The notes: generated from the sequence alone by a model not told the origin. 35,776 nt of DNA from Dactylosporangium siamense (GCF_016862795.1 NZ_BONQ01000066.1:1-35776); one strand, 5' to 3'. Positions 1 to 8,948 are shown, counted from the first letter of the stretch. Made by a program: numbers and translations.

Positions 1-81
1 TACGTCCTCACTCCGCTCCGGGCGCCTGACCCATTGCTGAGCCCCCGACGACCGGCCCGAGACGCTCCGCTGGCCGGTCAT
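1..81 (-). CDS. adnB: Start of a probable AdnB-type helicase-nuclease (partial, runs off window)
   Basis: An ATG at 81-79 overlaps the adnA stop as ATGA, and its frame stays open for all 27 codons to the window edge. In mycobacteria adnA is directly followed by adnB, so position and coupling suggest the second subunit of the same complex. The visible peptide (begins MTGQRSVSGRSSG) is low in complexity and carries no helicase motif, so identity rests on synteny alone. The true start could lie further downstream, outside the window. Confidence 0.4.
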   Translation of the reverse strand, partial: MTGQRSVSGRSSGAQQWVRRPERSEDV

Positions 82-3000
82 GTGACGTGCCGGCCCTTGC
101 CCGAGACGGGGCAGGAGGTCTTGACCGGGCAGACCCGGCACTTGTTGTTGACGACGGCGTCGAACGTCGAGGCGGCCATCGTCTTCGCCGTCTTCTTCAC
201 CAGGGCCTGCGCCCAGTTGGGGTCGCCGGACTCGGCGAGCGGCGGCTGGACCTGCTCGCGGGCGGCGCCGGTCTCGCCGCCGAGCTGGACCAGCGACGCG
301 CCGCCGGGGACGGTGGACTCCTCGAACGCGCCGAGCTCGATCGCCGCCTGGTAGGCCGCGAGCTGCGGATGCTCGGCCAGGTTGGCGTTGGCCGGGATGG
401 ACTTGCCGGTCTTGAGGTCGACGACGACGAGCCGGCCCTGCTCGTCGAGCTCGAGCCGGTCGACGCGGCCCTTGATCTCGACCGGGGCCTCGGGGTCGGC
501 GAGCTCCACGAGGAAGTCCTGCTCGATCGCGACGAGCCGGCGCGGGTTGCCGGCGAGCCAGCCGATGAGCTTGTCGAGCATGGTCTCGGCGCGGTCCCGC
601 TCGCGGCCGGCGAGCCAGCGCGCGGACAGCTCGATCGCGTCGAAGCGGTCGGCGACATACGCGACGAGCTGGGCCCGGTCGGCGCTCGCGTCGGAGGCGA
701 GCATCGCGGCGGCGTGCACGAGGTTGCCGATCGACTGCTCCGGCGACGGGGACAGCTGCCCGCCGTGCCGCTCGAGGAGCCAGCGCAGGCTGCACCGGTC
801 GACGCTCTCCACCGTGGACGGGGTCACCGTCACCGCCTCGCCCGGGTCGACCAGCGGCCGGTCGTCCGACAGCGGCGGCAGCCCCCACCAGCTGTCCGGG
901 TCGGCGCCCGGCACGCCCTCGGCGGCGAGCCGGGCGAGGATCGCGGCGGCCGCGGCGCGGCGCTCGTCGGTGGCGTCGGGGTCGATGAGCGCGACCCGCA
1001 GCTCGGCGACGAGCGTCGGCAGGGTCAACGCCCTGGGCGGCCTGCCCATAATCGCGTTGTTCACGCCTCCCGCGAACACGACGGCGCCGTCGAGCTCCGC
1101 GTCCTCGTCCTCGTCGGCGTTGATCAGCTCCAGCAGGAACCGGCTCGGCTGCTCCTCGCCGTCGCCGGAGGCGACCGCGGTGACGATGACCTGCTCGCGG
1201 GCCCGGCTGACGGCGACGTAGAAGAGCCGGCGCTCCTCGTCCAGCAGCGCCGACAGCCGGCCGATCGTCTCCATGGTGCGCCCGGCGAGGACCTCGACGA
1301 GCAGCTCGGAGCCCAGCACGCTGCCGCGCAGCCGCAGGTCGGGCCAGACCCCCTCCTGCACGCCGGCGACGGCGACGACGTCCCACTCGAGGCCCTTGGC
1401 GGCGTGCGCGGTCAGGATGCGGACCGCCTCGCCGCGGTCGGCGGACGGGGCGAGGGAGTCCGCGGGCAGGTCCTGGCCCTCGACGTGGTCGAGGAAGACG
1501 GCGGTGCCGGCGCCGGGGAGCCGGTCGGTGAAGCGGGCCGCGGCGTCGAACAGCGACACGACCGCGTCCAGGTCACGGTCGGCGGCAGCGCCGCGGTGAC
1601 CGCCCCGGGCACTCAGGGCCGCCCACCGCTCGGCGAGGCCGCTGCCCTGCCAGGCGGCCCACAGCACCTCCTCGGCGGTGGCGCCGGGGCGGGCGGCGGC
1701 GTCCCGGACGGCGGCGAGCAGCTGCCCGACGGTGCGGGCCGGCGCCGCCCACCGGCGCTCGACGTCGGCCAGCTCCTGGGGGCGGCGCAGGGCCTGCAGG
1801 ATCAGCGGGCCGGACGGCCGCCGGTCGCCGGCGGCGAGCGCGAGGGCGCGCAGGCCCTGCCGGAGGCGCCGCTCGGCGAGGGGGTCGGCGCCGCCGAGCG
1901 GTGAGTGCAGCAGCGCGATCGCGGCGTCCTCGTCGAGCCGGGCGTCATCCAGCGCGCAGCGCAGGAGCAGCAGCAATGGCGCGATCGCCGGCTGCAGGTG
2001 CAGCGGCAGGTCCTCGGCCTCGGTGACGGTCGGCACGCCGGCCGCGTGCAGCGCCCGCTGCAGCGGCGCCAGCTGCCGGGCGGTGGAGCGCACCAGGACC
2101 GCCATGCGGGACCACGGGACGCCGCGCAGCAGGTGCGCCTCCCGCAGCCGGTGCGCGAGGAACGCCGCCTCGGTCGTCTCGGAGCCGAACGTCGCGGTCT
2201 CCACGGTGCCGCCGGGGCGCTGCGCCTCCAGCAGCCGGTGCCGGGCGGGGCCGCGCAGGCGCGCCGCGATCCGGCGGGTCGGCGCGAGCAGCCCCTCGCC
2301 GAGCCGGCGCGAGCGCGGGAGGGTGACCTGCGGCGCGGGCCGCCCGCCGGCGGTGCGGAACCGGTCGGGGAACTCGCCGACGATGCCGGGGTCGGCGCCG
2401 CGGAACGCGAACGTCGAGGAGTCCGGGTCGGCGAACGCGACGAGGTGCGCGCCCGCCCCGGCGATCAGGTCCAGCAGCTCGATCTGGGCCGGGTCGGTGT
2501 CGGGCAGCTCGTCGAGGTAGACGTGGTCGATGCGGCGCCGCTCCGCGGCGAGGACGTCGGGCTCGTCGGCCAGCAGCCCGGCGGCGGCCCGCACCAGCTC
2601 GGCGTAGTCATAGGCGACGGCGCCCCGGCTGGTCGCGTCGCGCAGGGCGAGGACCTGCAGATACTCCTCGAAGAACCGGGCCGCGGCGGCCCAGTCGGGG
2701 CGCCGGTGCACGCCCGCGAGCCGGGCCAGCCCCGGCGGGTCGACGCCCCGCTCCACGGCGCGCAGCAGCAGGTCGCGCAGCTCCGTGGCGAACGCCCGGG
2801 TGGCGAGGGCGCCACGCAGCGCCTCCGGCCACGGCGCCGGCGAACCCTGCAGCAGCTCGCGGATGACGAGGTCCTGCTCGGGGCCGGTGAGCAGCCGGGG
2901 CGAGGCCTCGCCCCGCTCGACGGCGGCGCGGCGCAGCAGGCCGAACGCATAGCCGTGAAACGTCCGCACCATCGGCTCGGCGGTGGTGCGCAACCCGGCC

Positions 3001-3299
3001 GCGCGACCGAGCCGGGCCTCGATGCGGTCCCGCAGCCGCACCGCGCCGCGCCGGCCGAACGTCAGGACCAGGATCCGCTCCGGGTCGACCCCTTCGGCGA
3101 CCCGGGCGGCGACGGCCTCCACGAGGGTGGTCGTCTTGCCGGTGCCGGGCCCGCCGACGACGAGCAGGGGGCCGGCGCGGTGCTCCACGACGAGCCGCTG
3201 CCACGGATCCACGTCGATCGGGACCGCCGCCGGGACGGGCCGCCGCACCAGACGGTAGGCGCGGCGGGGGGAAGCGGTCGCGGTCACGCCGCTATGCAA
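78..3299 (-). CDS. adnA: AdnA-type UvrD-like helicase with C-terminal Fe-S RecB-like nuclease
   Basis: This 1073-residue protein is a superfamily 1A motor joined to a PD-(D/E)XK nuclease, the layout of the mycobacterial AdnAB double-strand-break resection complex. Seen: Walker A GGPGTGKTT (about 49-57), motif II LDELPDTDP (about 262-270), motif III near ADPDSSTFAFRGAD (about 290-303). The nuclease core is GRVDRLE then VDLKTGK (D961, K963) then QLAAY (about 979). One Cys near 836 and CxxCx5C at 1054/1057/1063 form the usual four-Cys Fe-S frame of AdnA/AddB nucleases. Length is close to mycobacterial AdnA (about 1050). The start is uncertain: TTG at 3299 directly abuts the upstream LOG stop, and GTG at 3287 is an alternative; neither has a good ribosome site. 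Family-level certainty is high; choosing AdnA over AdnB rests on it being the first gene of the pair. Confidence 0.85.
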   Translation of the reverse strand: MHSGVTATASPRRAYRLVRRPVPAAVPIDVDPWQRLVVEHRAGPLLVVGGPGTGKTTTLVEAVAARVAEGVDPERILVLTFGRRGAVRLRDRIEARLGRAAGLRTTAEPMVRTFHGYAFGLLRRAAVERGEASPRLLTGPEQDLVIRELLQGSPAPWPEALRGALATRAFATELRDLLLRAVERGVDPPGLARLAGVHRRPDWAAAARFFEEYLQVLALRDATSRGAVAYDYAELVRAAAGLLADEPDVLAAERRRIDHVYLDELPDTDPAQIELLDLIAGAGAHLVAFADPDSSTFAFRGADPGIVGEFPDRFRTAGGRPAPQVTLPRSRRLGEGLLAPTRRIAARLRGPARHRLLEAQRPGGTVETATFGSETTEAAFLAHRLREAHLLRGVPWSRMAVLVRSTARQLAPLQRALHAAGVPTVTEAEDLPLHLQPAIAPLLLLLRCALDDARLDEDAAIALLHSPLGGADPLAERRLRQGLRALALAAGDRRPSGPLILQALRRPQELADVERRWAAPARTVGQLLAAVRDAAARPGATAEEVLWAAWQGSGLAERWAALSARGGHRGAAADRDLDAVVSLFDAAARFTDRLPGAGTAVFLDHVEGQDLPADSLAPSADRGEAVRILTAHAAKGLEWDVVAVAGVQEGVWPDLRLRGSVLGSELLVEVLAGRTMETIGRLSALLDEERRLFYVAVSRAREQVIVTAVASGDGEEQPSRFLLELINADEDEDAELDGAVVFAGGVNNAIMGRPPRALTLPTLVAELRVALIDPDATDERRAAAAAILARLAAEGVPGADPDSWWGLPPLSDDRPLVDPGEAVTVTPSTVESVDRCSLRWLLERHGGQLSPSPEQSIGNLVHAAAMLASDASADRAQLVAYVADRFDAIELSARWLAGRERDRAETMLDKLIGWLAGNPRRLVAIEQDFLVELADPEAPVEIKGRVDRLELDEQGRLVVVDLKTGKSIPANANLAEHPQLAAYQAAIELGAFEESTVPGGASLVQLGGETGAAREQVQPPLAESGDPNWAQALVKKTAKTMAASTFDAVVNNKCRVCPVKTSCPVSGKGRHVT

Positions 3300-3866
3300 T
3301 CACGACGGTCCGACAGTTCCTCCGAGGAGGCTCGCTTCCAGCAGGTCGAGTGACTCGGACACGTCGCGGGACACCAGCAGCATCGACAGCGCCGACGGGC
3401 GGACGAACTCCTGGGTGGTGAGGCCGCGCAGCCAGTCGAGCAGACCGGCGTAGAAGCCGTCGGCGTCGAACAGCAGCACCGGCTTGCGGTGCAGGTCCAG
3501 CATCGCGGTCGTCCACACCTCGAACAGCTCGTCGAGGGTGCCCAGGCCGCCGGGCAGGACCACGAACGCGTCCGCCTTCTCGATCATCAGCGTCTTGCGC
3601 GACGCCATGCCGTCGGTGACGACGAGCTCGTCGGACTTGGTGTCGGCGACCTCCAGGTCGACCAGCGACTGGGGGATCACACCGTAGGTGCGGCCGCCGC
3701 CGTCGCGGGTGCCGTCGGCGACGGCGCCCATCATGCCGACGCAGCCGCCGCCGGAGACCAGCTCGTGGCCGCGGCGGCCGATCTCCAGCCCGACCTCGTG
3801 CGCGAGGTCGAGCCAGCGCCGGTCGAGCCGCTGCGAGGAGGCGCAGAACACGCCGATCGCGGCCAT
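3300..3866 (-). CDS. LOG family protein (TIGR00730), first of an adjacent pair
   Basis: A 188-residue Rossmann-fold protein of the LOG/lysine-decarboxylase-like family, which includes cytokinin riboside 5'-monophosphate phosphoribohydrolases. Seen: SGGGCVGMMGAVADG (38-52), the Arg-Lys of MASRKT (R90, K91) and the nucleotide motif PGGLGTLDE (105-113). Length matches stand-alone LOG proteins. Its ATG overlaps the stop of the upstream LOG gene by one base (TGATG), and its own stop directly abuts the adnA start, so the three genes look like one transcript. Family members hydrolyse nucleoside monophosphates; the physiological substrate here is unknown. Confidence 0.9.
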   Translation of the reverse strand: MAAIGVFCASSQRLDRRWLDLAHEVGLEIGRRGHELVSGGGCVGMMGAVADGTRDGGGRTYGVIPQSLVDLEVADTKSDELVVTDGMASRKTLMIEKADAFVVLPGGLGTLDELFEVWTTAMLDLHRKPVLLFDADGFYAGLLDWLRGLTTQEFVRPSALSMLLVSRDVSESLDLLEASLLGGTVGPS

Positions 3867-4660
3867 CAGCCGCTCGCCTCGCGGGCCGTGCGGCGGGCCG
3901 AGGCGGCCTCGACGTCCTCCTCGCCGGCCTTGACGATGTGCCGGACGGCCTCGTCGACGTCGTCGGTGAGGAACAACAGGTTGAGGTCCTCGGGGCCGAT
4001 CTTGCCGTCGACCTGCATGGTGTCGCGGATCCAGTCGACCAGGCCCTGCCAGTACGCGGTGCCCATCAGCACCACGGGGAAGCGGGTGACCTTCTTGGTC
4101 TGCACCAGGGTCACCGCCTCGAACAGCTCGTCGAGGGTGCCGAACCCGCCGGGCAGGACCACGAACGCCTGCGCGTACTTGACGAACATCGTCTTGCGGG
4201 CGAAGAAGTAGCGGAAGTCGATGCCGAGCTCGACCCACTCGTTGAGCCCCTGCTCGAACGGCAGCTCGATGCCGAGCCCGACCGACAGCCCGCCGGCCTC
4301 CGCGGCGCCCTTGTTGGCCGCCTCCATGACCCCGGGGCCACCGCCGGTGATGACCGCGTAGCCGGCCCGGGCGAGCGCCGCGCCGAGGTCCTCGCCGAGC
4401 TTCCACTCCGGGCTGTCCGGCTTGCTGCGGGCGGAGCCGAAGACGCTCACGGACGGCGGCAGGTCCGCCAGGGTGTCGAAGCCCTCGACGAACTCGCTCA
4501 GGATCCGCAGCGCCCGCCAGGCGTCCTTCGTCTTCCACTCGCCGCGCAGGTGCGAGTCGAGCAGACGCTGGTCGGCGGTGCTCAGCGGAATCGAGTCGCG
4601 GCGCAGTGTCACCGGTCCGCGGTGCCGCTCGGGCGGCTGACTGGTCCTACCCTCGGTCAT
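3866..4660 (-). CDS. LOG family protein (TIGR00730) with N-terminal extension
   Basis: A 264-residue paralogue of the next gene. About 65 residues rich in charged and Pro residues precede the Rossmann core. Motifs: VITGGGPGVMEAANKGA (103-119), FARKTM (R155, K156) and PGGFGTLDE (170-178). The first motif has the PGVMEAAN form of the longer bacterial LOG subgroup, unlike the CVGMMGAV form of its neighbour, so the two are distinct paralogues and not a recent duplication. The ATG at 4660 is preceded by TACGGT at 4673-4668 with a 7-base spacer and no ribosome site, suggesting a leaderless mRNA. It is the first gene of the LOG-LOG-adnA unit. The divergent DUF3152 gene starts 39 bases away. Mycobacteria carry a comparable gene near dapE (Rv1205). 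Confidence 0.9.
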   Translation of the reverse strand: MTEGRTSQPPERHRGPVTLRRDSIPLSTADQRLLDSHLRGEWKTKDAWRALRILSEFVEGFDTLADLPPSVSVFGSARSKPDSPEWKLGEDLGAALARAGYAVITGGGPGVMEAANKGAAEAGGLSVGLGIELPFEQGLNEWVELGIDFRYFFARKTMFVKYAQAFVVLPGGFGTLDELFEAVTLVQTKKVTRFPVVLMGTAYWQGLVDWIRDTMQVDGKIGPEDLNLLFLTDDVDEAVRHIVKAGEEDVEAASARRTAREASG

Positions 4661-4667
4661 GGTCCCC

Positions 4668-4693
4668 ACCGTACGTGGATCTCGTGATGCAAT
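4668..4693. promoter_or_regulatory. Compact divergent promoter: LOG gene / DUF3152 gene
   Basis: Minus-strand -10 TACGGT at 4673-4668 lies 7 bases before ATG 4660. Plus-strand TGCAAT at 4688-4693 lies 6 bases before ATG 4700. Only 39 bases separate the two start codons, so the two promoters must overlap. The plus hexamer is the weaker match. Confidence 0.5.
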
Positions 4694-4699
4694 GCAGCC

Positions 4700-5494
4700 A
4701 TGGGGCGTCCTCGGGGGATGATCGGCGCGCTGGCGGTCACGGTCATCGCCGGTGTCGGTGTGATTTGGTACGGCTTCGGCACCGCATCCGTGCCGACGGC
4801 CGCTCCGTCGCCGTCCCCGGCGCTCTCCTCGGCGCCGCCGGCGGCTCCGTCGCCGTCCGCCGTGCCGTCCGTGGGCCCGTCCTCGACGTCGCCGTCGCCC
4901 GCGGCGGTGGTGGTCACCGCGGTCCCCGCCCGCGGCACGGGGAAGTTCGACTTCAGCGGCACCGGCGCGGCGCGGGTCGGTGGCGCCGGGCGGCTCGTGC
5001 GGTACACCGTCGGCACCGAACAGGGGTCGGGGGTCGATCCGGAGGACTTCGCGGCGGCCGTGCACGCGACGCTCTCGGACCCGAGAAGCTGGATCGCCGG
5101 TGCCAGGTTCTCCTTCCAGCGGGTGCCGGCCGGGCAGCCGAGCGAGCTGACCGTGCACCTGGCCACCCCTGGCACGACCGACACGATGTGCGCGAAACGC
5201 GGGGTGCGCACCCGCGGCGAGGTCTCCTGCCGCGGCGGGCGGGACGTGATCATCAACCTGAAGCGGTGGCAGCTCGGCGTCGCCTGGTACCCCCGGCTCG
5301 CCGACTACCGCGACATGGTGGTCAACCACGAGGTCGGGCACTTCCTCGGCAACGGCCACGTGGTGTGCCCGCGCAAGGGCGCGCCGGCGCCGGTCATGGC
5401 CAGGCAGACCTTCGGGCTGGAGGGCTGCGTGCAGAACCCGTGGCCGTATCCGGACGGCAGGACCTACGTGACCGGCCCGGCCGCCCCGCGCTGA
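4700..5494 (+). CDS. DUF3152 protein, membrane-anchored zincin-like
   Basis: A 264-residue protein with a hydrophobic N-terminal segment (about 7-26), a Ser/Pro/Ala-rich linker (about 30-75) and a C-terminal globular domain. NHEVGHFLGNGH near residues 214-225 has the HExxHxxxxGH shape of metzincin-like metalloproteases. Three or more Cys in the domain (CAKRG, VSCRGG, VVCPRKG) may form disulphides, which fits an extracytoplasmic location. DUF3152 is a common actinobacterial family; substrate and proven activity are unknown to me. Start ATG 4700 is the only reasonable one: the nearby ATGs are out of frame. It is followed after 111 bases by a tiny gene. Confidence 0.85.
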   Translation: MGRPRGMIGALAVTVIAGVGVIWYGFGTASVPTAAPSPSPALSSAPPAAPSPSAVPSVGPSSTSPSPAAVVVTAVPARGTGKFDFSGTGAARVGGAGRLVRYTVGTEQGSGVDPEDFAAAVHATLSDPRSWIAGARFSFQRVPAGQPSELTVHLATPGTTDTMCAKRGVRTRGEVSCRGGRDVIINLKRWQLGVAWYPRLADYRDMVVNHEVGHFLGNGHVVCPRKGAPAPVMARQTFGLEGCVQNPWPYPDGRTYVTGPAAPR

Positions 5495-5605
5495 TTAGCC
5501 CGAACGTCGCGCTCCGGTGAGAAATCAGGTGCAGAGGGCAACGTTTTCCGGTGCCGTCGCGTCGTACCCGATATACCGGACGGCAAGGCATAGGGGGTGA
5601 CCGGC

Positions 5606-5740
5606 ATGACACGTGCGGATCACGATCGTCGCAAGCGGCAGATGAACCGCCGGATCCGTGAGGTCCTCGCGGTGCGCCGCTCGCTGGCCGCGATGGACCC
5701 CCGGGTCGAGCCCCCGGATCCGTCAACGCACGACCGCTGA
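5606..5740 (+). CDS. Small basic hypothetical protein (44 aa)
   Basis: ATG 5606 opens a 44-codon ORF ending TGA 5740. A purine-rich ribosome site (AGGGGG, 5592-5597) sits 8 bases upstream. An in-frame GTG at 5597 would overlap that site and is less likely. The peptide is strongly basic at its N terminus (DHDRRKRQMNRR) and helical in character, then ends in a Pro-rich tail. It fills the gap before the convergent dapE, whose stop is 6 bases away. Function unknown; I have no homologue in mind. The well-placed ribosome site is the main reason to call it. Confidence 0.5.
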   Translation: MTRADHDRRKRQMNRRIREVLAVRRSLAAMDPRVEPPDPSTHDR

Positions 5741-5746
5741 GGTCGG

Positions 5747-6814
5747 TTACGGCCCGGTGGTCAGCCAGCGCCGCACCACGTCGGCGCCCTCGACGATCTT
5801 GTCGATCTCGACGTGCTCGTCCTGCTTGTGCGCGAGGTTCGGATCACCCGGGCCGTAGTTGAGTCCCGGGATGCCCAGCGCCGCGAACCTGGCCACGTCC
5901 GTCCAACCCAGCTTCGCCCGCGGCGGGCGGCCGATCGCGGCGAGGAACTCCCGGGCGGGCGGCGCGTCCAGCCCTGGCAGCGCGGCCGGCGCCGAGTCGA
6001 CGACCTCCAGCTCGAAGCCCGCGAGCACGTCCCGCACGTGCGCCGCGGCCTGCTCCTCCGAGCGGTCCGGCGCGAACCTGAAGTTGACCTCGACCACGCA
6101 CTCGTCGGGGATGACGTTGCCGGCCACCCCGCCGCTCACCCGGACCGCGTTGAGCCCCTCGCGGAACTCGCAGCCGTCGATGATGACCGTGCGTGGCTCG
6201 TACCCCAGCAGCCGCTGCAGAATCGGGGCGGCCTTATGGATCGCGTTGTCCCCGAGCCAGGAGCGGGCCGAGTGCGCGCGCCTGCCCCAGGTGCGGGCGA
6301 GGACCCGCAGCGTGCCCTGGCAGCCGGCCTCGACCAGGCCGTGCGTCGGCTCCAGCAGCAGCGCGAACGAGGCGTCCGTGAGCAGCCCCGGCCGGCCGTC
6401 GGCGAGGATCTTCAACCCGTTGCGCGCCGAGTCGACCTCCTCGCACTCGTAGAACACGTACGTGACGTCGTGCCGCGGCTCCGGCTCGGTGACCGCGAGG
6501 TGCAACGCGATCGCCGTGCCCGACTTCATGTCCGAGGTGCCGCAGCCGTGCAGCAGGTTGCCCTCGGTCCGCGACGGCCAGTTGTCGTTGAGCGGCACCG
6601 TGTCCAGGTGCCCGGCGAGCACGACCCGCTCCGGGCGGCCGAGCTCGGTGCGCGCGACGATCGTGTGCCCGAACCGCTCCACCTTCAGCGCCGTGCCGCT
6701 CAACGCGTGCTGGACCTGGTCGGCGATGTCCGCCTCGTTGCCGGACACCGACTCGATGTCGACCAGGGCACGGGTCAGGGCGACGGGATCGGCGAGCACG
6801 TCACGGGAAAGCAT
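5747..6814 (-). CDS. dapE: Succinyl-diaminopimelate desuccinylase
   Basis: An M20-family zinc amidohydrolase that cleaves N-succinyl-LL-2,6-diaminopimelate to LL-DAP and succinate in lysine and peptidoglycan synthesis. Seen: AGHLDTVP with metal-binding His/Asp, GTSDMKSG with the bridging Asp, ECEEVDS with the catalytic Glu-Glu, LLEPTHG, and a late metal His in [13 protein letters not shown]. An alternative ATG at 6820 is in frame. I prefer 6814 because TAGGGT at 6826-6821 lies exactly 6 bases before it, the leaderless pattern seen across this window; a start at 6820 would directly touch the -10 hexamer. Its divergent neighbour dapD performs the succinylation two steps earlier in the same pathway. 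Product length (355) is normal. Confidence 0.95.
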   Translation of the reverse strand: MLSRDVLADPVALTRALVDIESVSGNEADIADQVQHALSGTALKVERFGHTIVARTELGRPERVVLAGHLDTVPLNDNWPSRTEGNLLHGCGTSDMKSGTAIALHLAVTEPEPRHDVTYVFYECEEVDSARNGLKILADGRPGLLTDASFALLLEPTHGLVEAGCQGTLRVLARTWGRRAHSARSWLGDNAIHKAAPILQRLLGYEPRTVIIDGCEFREGLNAVRVSGGVAGNVIPDECVVEVNFRFAPDRSEEQAAAHVRDVLAGFELEVVDSAPAALPGLDAPPAREFLAAIGRPPRAKLGWTDVARFAALGIPGLNYGPGDPNLAHKQDEHVEIDKIVEGADVVRRWLTTGP

Positions 6815-6820
6815 GCCCAT

Positions 6821-6839
6821 ACCCTAGATGCGGTAGCGT
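6821..6839. promoter_or_regulatory. Compact divergent leaderless promoter dapE/dapD
   Basis: Minus -10 TAGGGT (6826-6821) is 6 bases from dapE ATG 6814. Plus -10 TAGCGT (6834-6839) is 8 bases from dapD GTG 6848. The starts are 33 bases apart, the hexamers are 7 bases apart, and neither gene has a ribosome site. Confidence 0.6.
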
Positions 6840-6847
6840 TCGACCAC

Positions 6848-7777
6848 GTGACGACCGCCTACATCGACTCCCCCGCCTGGGGGCTTGGCCTGGCCACCGT
6901 GACCGCCTCCGGGCAGGTCCTGGACGCCTGGTTCCCCACCGGTCACCTCGGCCTGGGCCCGGTCCCCGCCGAGCTCCCGGCGCTCGCCCCGACCGGCGAG
7001 GCGCCACTGCCCTCGCTGTCGATCGAGGTGGTCCGGGTCGAGATCGGTTCGCTCGGCGACGCGCCGGCCTCCACCGCCGACGCGTACCTGCGGCTGCACC
7101 TGCTCTCGCACCGGCTCATCCAGCCGCACCAGGCCAACCTCGACGGGCAGTTCGGACTGCTCGCCAACGTGGCGTGGACCTCCGCCGGCCCCTGCCTGCC
7201 CGAGCAGGTCGACGAGCTGCGCCTGGCCTCGGGCCGCCGGCTCACCGTCTTCGCCATCGACAAGTTCCCGCGGATGGTCGACTACGTCACCCCCTCCGGC
7301 GTCCGCATCGCCGACGCCGACCGGGTCCGCCTCGGCGCGCACCTCGCGCCCGGCACCACCGTCATGCACGAGGGCTTCGTCAACTTCAACGCCGGCACCC
7401 TCGGCTCCTCGATGGTCGAGGGCCGCATCTCCGCCGGCGTCGTCGTCGGCGACGGCACCGACGTCGGCGGTGGCTCCTCGATCATGGGCACCCTCTCCGG
7501 CGGCGGCAAGGAGGTCATCCGCCTCGGCGAGCGCTGCCTGCTGGGCGCCAACGCGGGCGTCGGCATCTCGCTCGGCGACGACTGCGTCGTGGAGGCCGGC
7601 TGCTACATCACGGCGGGCTCGAAGCTCACCCTCCCCGACGGCACCGTGGTCAAGGCCCGCGAGCTGTCGGGCGTGCCCAACCTGCTGTTCATCCGCAACT
7701 CGGTCTCGGGCCGCCTGGAGGTCCGCGAGCGGGCGGGCCGCGGCATCGAGCTGAACGCCGCACTGCACGCCAACTGA
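6848..7777 (+). CDS. dapD: 2,3,4,5-tetrahydropyridine-2,6-dicarboxylate N-succinyltransferase
   Basis: Transfers succinyl from succinyl-CoA to tetrahydrodipicolinate, the committed step of the succinylase branch of DAP/lysine synthesis. The 309-residue length fits the actinobacterial DapD class (mycobacterial enzyme about 317). Seen: an N-terminal alpha/beta domain, then a left-handed beta-helix rich in hexapeptide turns such as [18 protein letters not shown] and [18 protein letters not shown], ending with the helix cap and [20 protein letters not shown] 6848 is chosen because TAGCGT lies 8 bases upstream and the open frame before it has no usable start. It shares a tiny promoter with dapE, and its 3' side carries the first palindromic element. 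Confidence 0.95.
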   Translation: MTTAYIDSPAWGLGLATVTASGQVLDAWFPTGHLGLGPVPAELPALAPTGEAPLPSLSIEVVRVEIGSLGDAPASTADAYLRLHLLSHRLIQPHQANLDGQFGLLANVAWTSAGPCLPEQVDELRLASGRRLTVFAIDKFPRMVDYVTPSGVRIADADRVRLGAHLAPGTTVMHEGFVNFNAGTLGSSMVEGRISAGVVVGDGTDVGGGSSIMGTLSGGGKEVIRLGERCLLGANAGVGISLGDDCVVEAGCYITAGSKLTLPDGTVVKARELSGVPNLLFIRNSVSGRLEVRERAGRGIELNAALHAN

Positions 7778-7789
7778 GCTCGCTTCCCG

Positions 7790-7839
7790 TGATCCGGTAG
7801 ACCTTGTGAACCCCTGGGTGCACAAGGTCTACCGGATCA
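7790..7839. repeat. TGA-capped palindromic element, copy 1 (19-bp perfect stem)
   Basis: Left arm TGATCCGGTAGACCTTGTG (7790-7808) and right arm 7821-7839 are perfectly complementary over 19 bp around a 12-base loop. The element lies between the convergent dapD and dapC ends. The TGA stop of dapC (7839-7837) is the last three bases of the right arm. A bidirectional transcription terminator is the simplest role, though no U-tract follows either arm. Related copies lie at 10325 and 28759. Confidence 0.85.
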
Positions 7840-8940
7840 TGAGGTCAGGCGTCTCGCGGCTTCCGCGACGCGTTCGTCGGACGCCGTCAGGGCGGCCCTG
7901 ACGTGCCGCTGGCCCTCCGGGCCGTAGAACGCGCCGGCAGCGGTCAGGATGCCGCGCTCGGCGAGCCACGCCACCGTGTCCCAGGAGTCCTCGCCACGGG
8001 TCAGCCACAGGTACAGCCCCGCCTCGGAGTGCTCGACGGTGAAACCGGCCTTCTCGAAGGCGGCACGCAGCATCGTCCTGCGGGTGGCGTACCGCTCGCG
8101 CTGGACCCGCACGTGCTCCTCGTCGCCGAGGGCGGCGACCATCGCGGCCTGGACCGGCGCGGGGACGATCATGCCGGCGTGCTTGCGCACCGCGAGCAGC
8201 TCCTCGACCAGGGCGGGGTCGCCGGCGACGAAGCCGGCGCGATATCCGGCCAGGTTGGAGCGCTTCGACAGCGAGTGCACCGCGAGGACGTTGTCGAAGC
8301 GGCCGTCGCAGACCGACAGGATCGAGACCGGCTCGGCCTCCCACGGCAGCGGCAGGTAGCACTCGTCGCTGGCCACGACCGCGCCGCGTTCGCGGGCCCA
8401 GTCGACGACCTTGCGCAGGTGGGCGGCGGGCAGCACGCGACCTGTCGGGTTGGACGGCGAGTTGACCCACACCAGGCGGACCCGCGCCGGGCCGAGCGAC
8501 GTCAGCGAGTCGGCGCGGACCACGGTCGCGCCGGCGAGCTGCACGCCGACCTCATAGGTCGGGTAGCACACCGGTGGGATGACCACGGTGTCGCCGGGGC
8601 CGAGCCCGAGCAGCGTCGGCAGCCACGCGACCAGCTCCTTCGAGCCGATCGTCGGCAGCACCCCGAAGCCGTCGCCCGCCGGCGCGCACCAGCGGGTCAC
8701 CCAGTCGCGGATCGCGGCCCGCAGCGCGGGCGTGCCCGCGGTCAGCGGGTAGCCCGGCGAGTCCGACGCCTGGGTGAGCGCAGCACGGATCGCCGCGGGC
8801 ACCGGGTCGACGGGCGTGCCGATCGACAGGTCGACGAGGCCGCCCGGGTGTCGGGCCGCGGCGGCCTTCGCCGGCTCCAGCCGGTCCCACGGAAAGTCCG
8901 GCAGCCCGGCAGCGAGCGCGCGCCGGGCTCCGGGCGGCAC
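7837..8940 (-). CDS. dapC: Succinyldiaminopimelate transaminase
   Basis: A fold-type I PLP aminotransferase (367 aa; mycobacterial DapC 362) that makes N-succinyl-LL-DAP from the keto precursor. Seen: VNSPSNPTGRV with the substrate-binding Asn (about 164), SDECYLPL with the PLP-pyridine Asp (about 192), and HSLSKRSNLAGYRAGF with the Schiff-base Lys (about 226). The actinobacterial NPTGxV and SLSKRSN signatures agree with DapC. GTG 8940 is the only start after the ferredoxin stop, 8 bases downstream of it, so the two are co-transcribed; the same ferredoxin-dapC order occurs in mycobacteria (Rv1177-Rv1178). Its stop codon lies in the arm of palindromic element 1. Confidence 0.93.
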   Translation of the reverse strand: MPPGARRALAAGLPDFPWDRLEPAKAAAARHPGGLVDLSIGTPVDPVPAAIRAALTQASDSPGYPLTAGTPALRAAIRDWVTRWCAPAGDGFGVLPTIGSKELVAWLPTLLGLGPGDTVVIPPVCYPTYEVGVQLAGATVVRADSLTSLGPARVRLVWVNSPSNPTGRVLPAAHLRKVVDWARERGAVVASDECYLPLPWEAEPVSILSVCDGRFDNVLAVHSLSKRSNLAGYRAGFVAGDPALVEELLAVRKHAGMIVPAPVQAAMVAALGDEEHVRVQRERYATRRTMLRAAFEKAGFTVEHSEAGLYLWLTRGEDSWDTVAWLAERGILTAAGAFYGPEGQRHVRAALTASDERVAEAARRLTS

Positions 8941-8948
8941 GGTGCCGG

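Noticed and set aside
3319-3330. CCTCCGAGGAGG inverted repeat as terminator or operator
   Set aside because: It lies within the 3' coding end of the LOG gene, has a 2-base loop and no T-run; probably coding coincidence.
87-3353. Two long plus-strand open frames opposite adnA (87-1904 and 1905-3353)
   Set aside because: They mirror adnA codon structure in GC-rich DNA, are rich in Arg/Gly/Ala, have no domain, and adnA has full motifs on the other strand.
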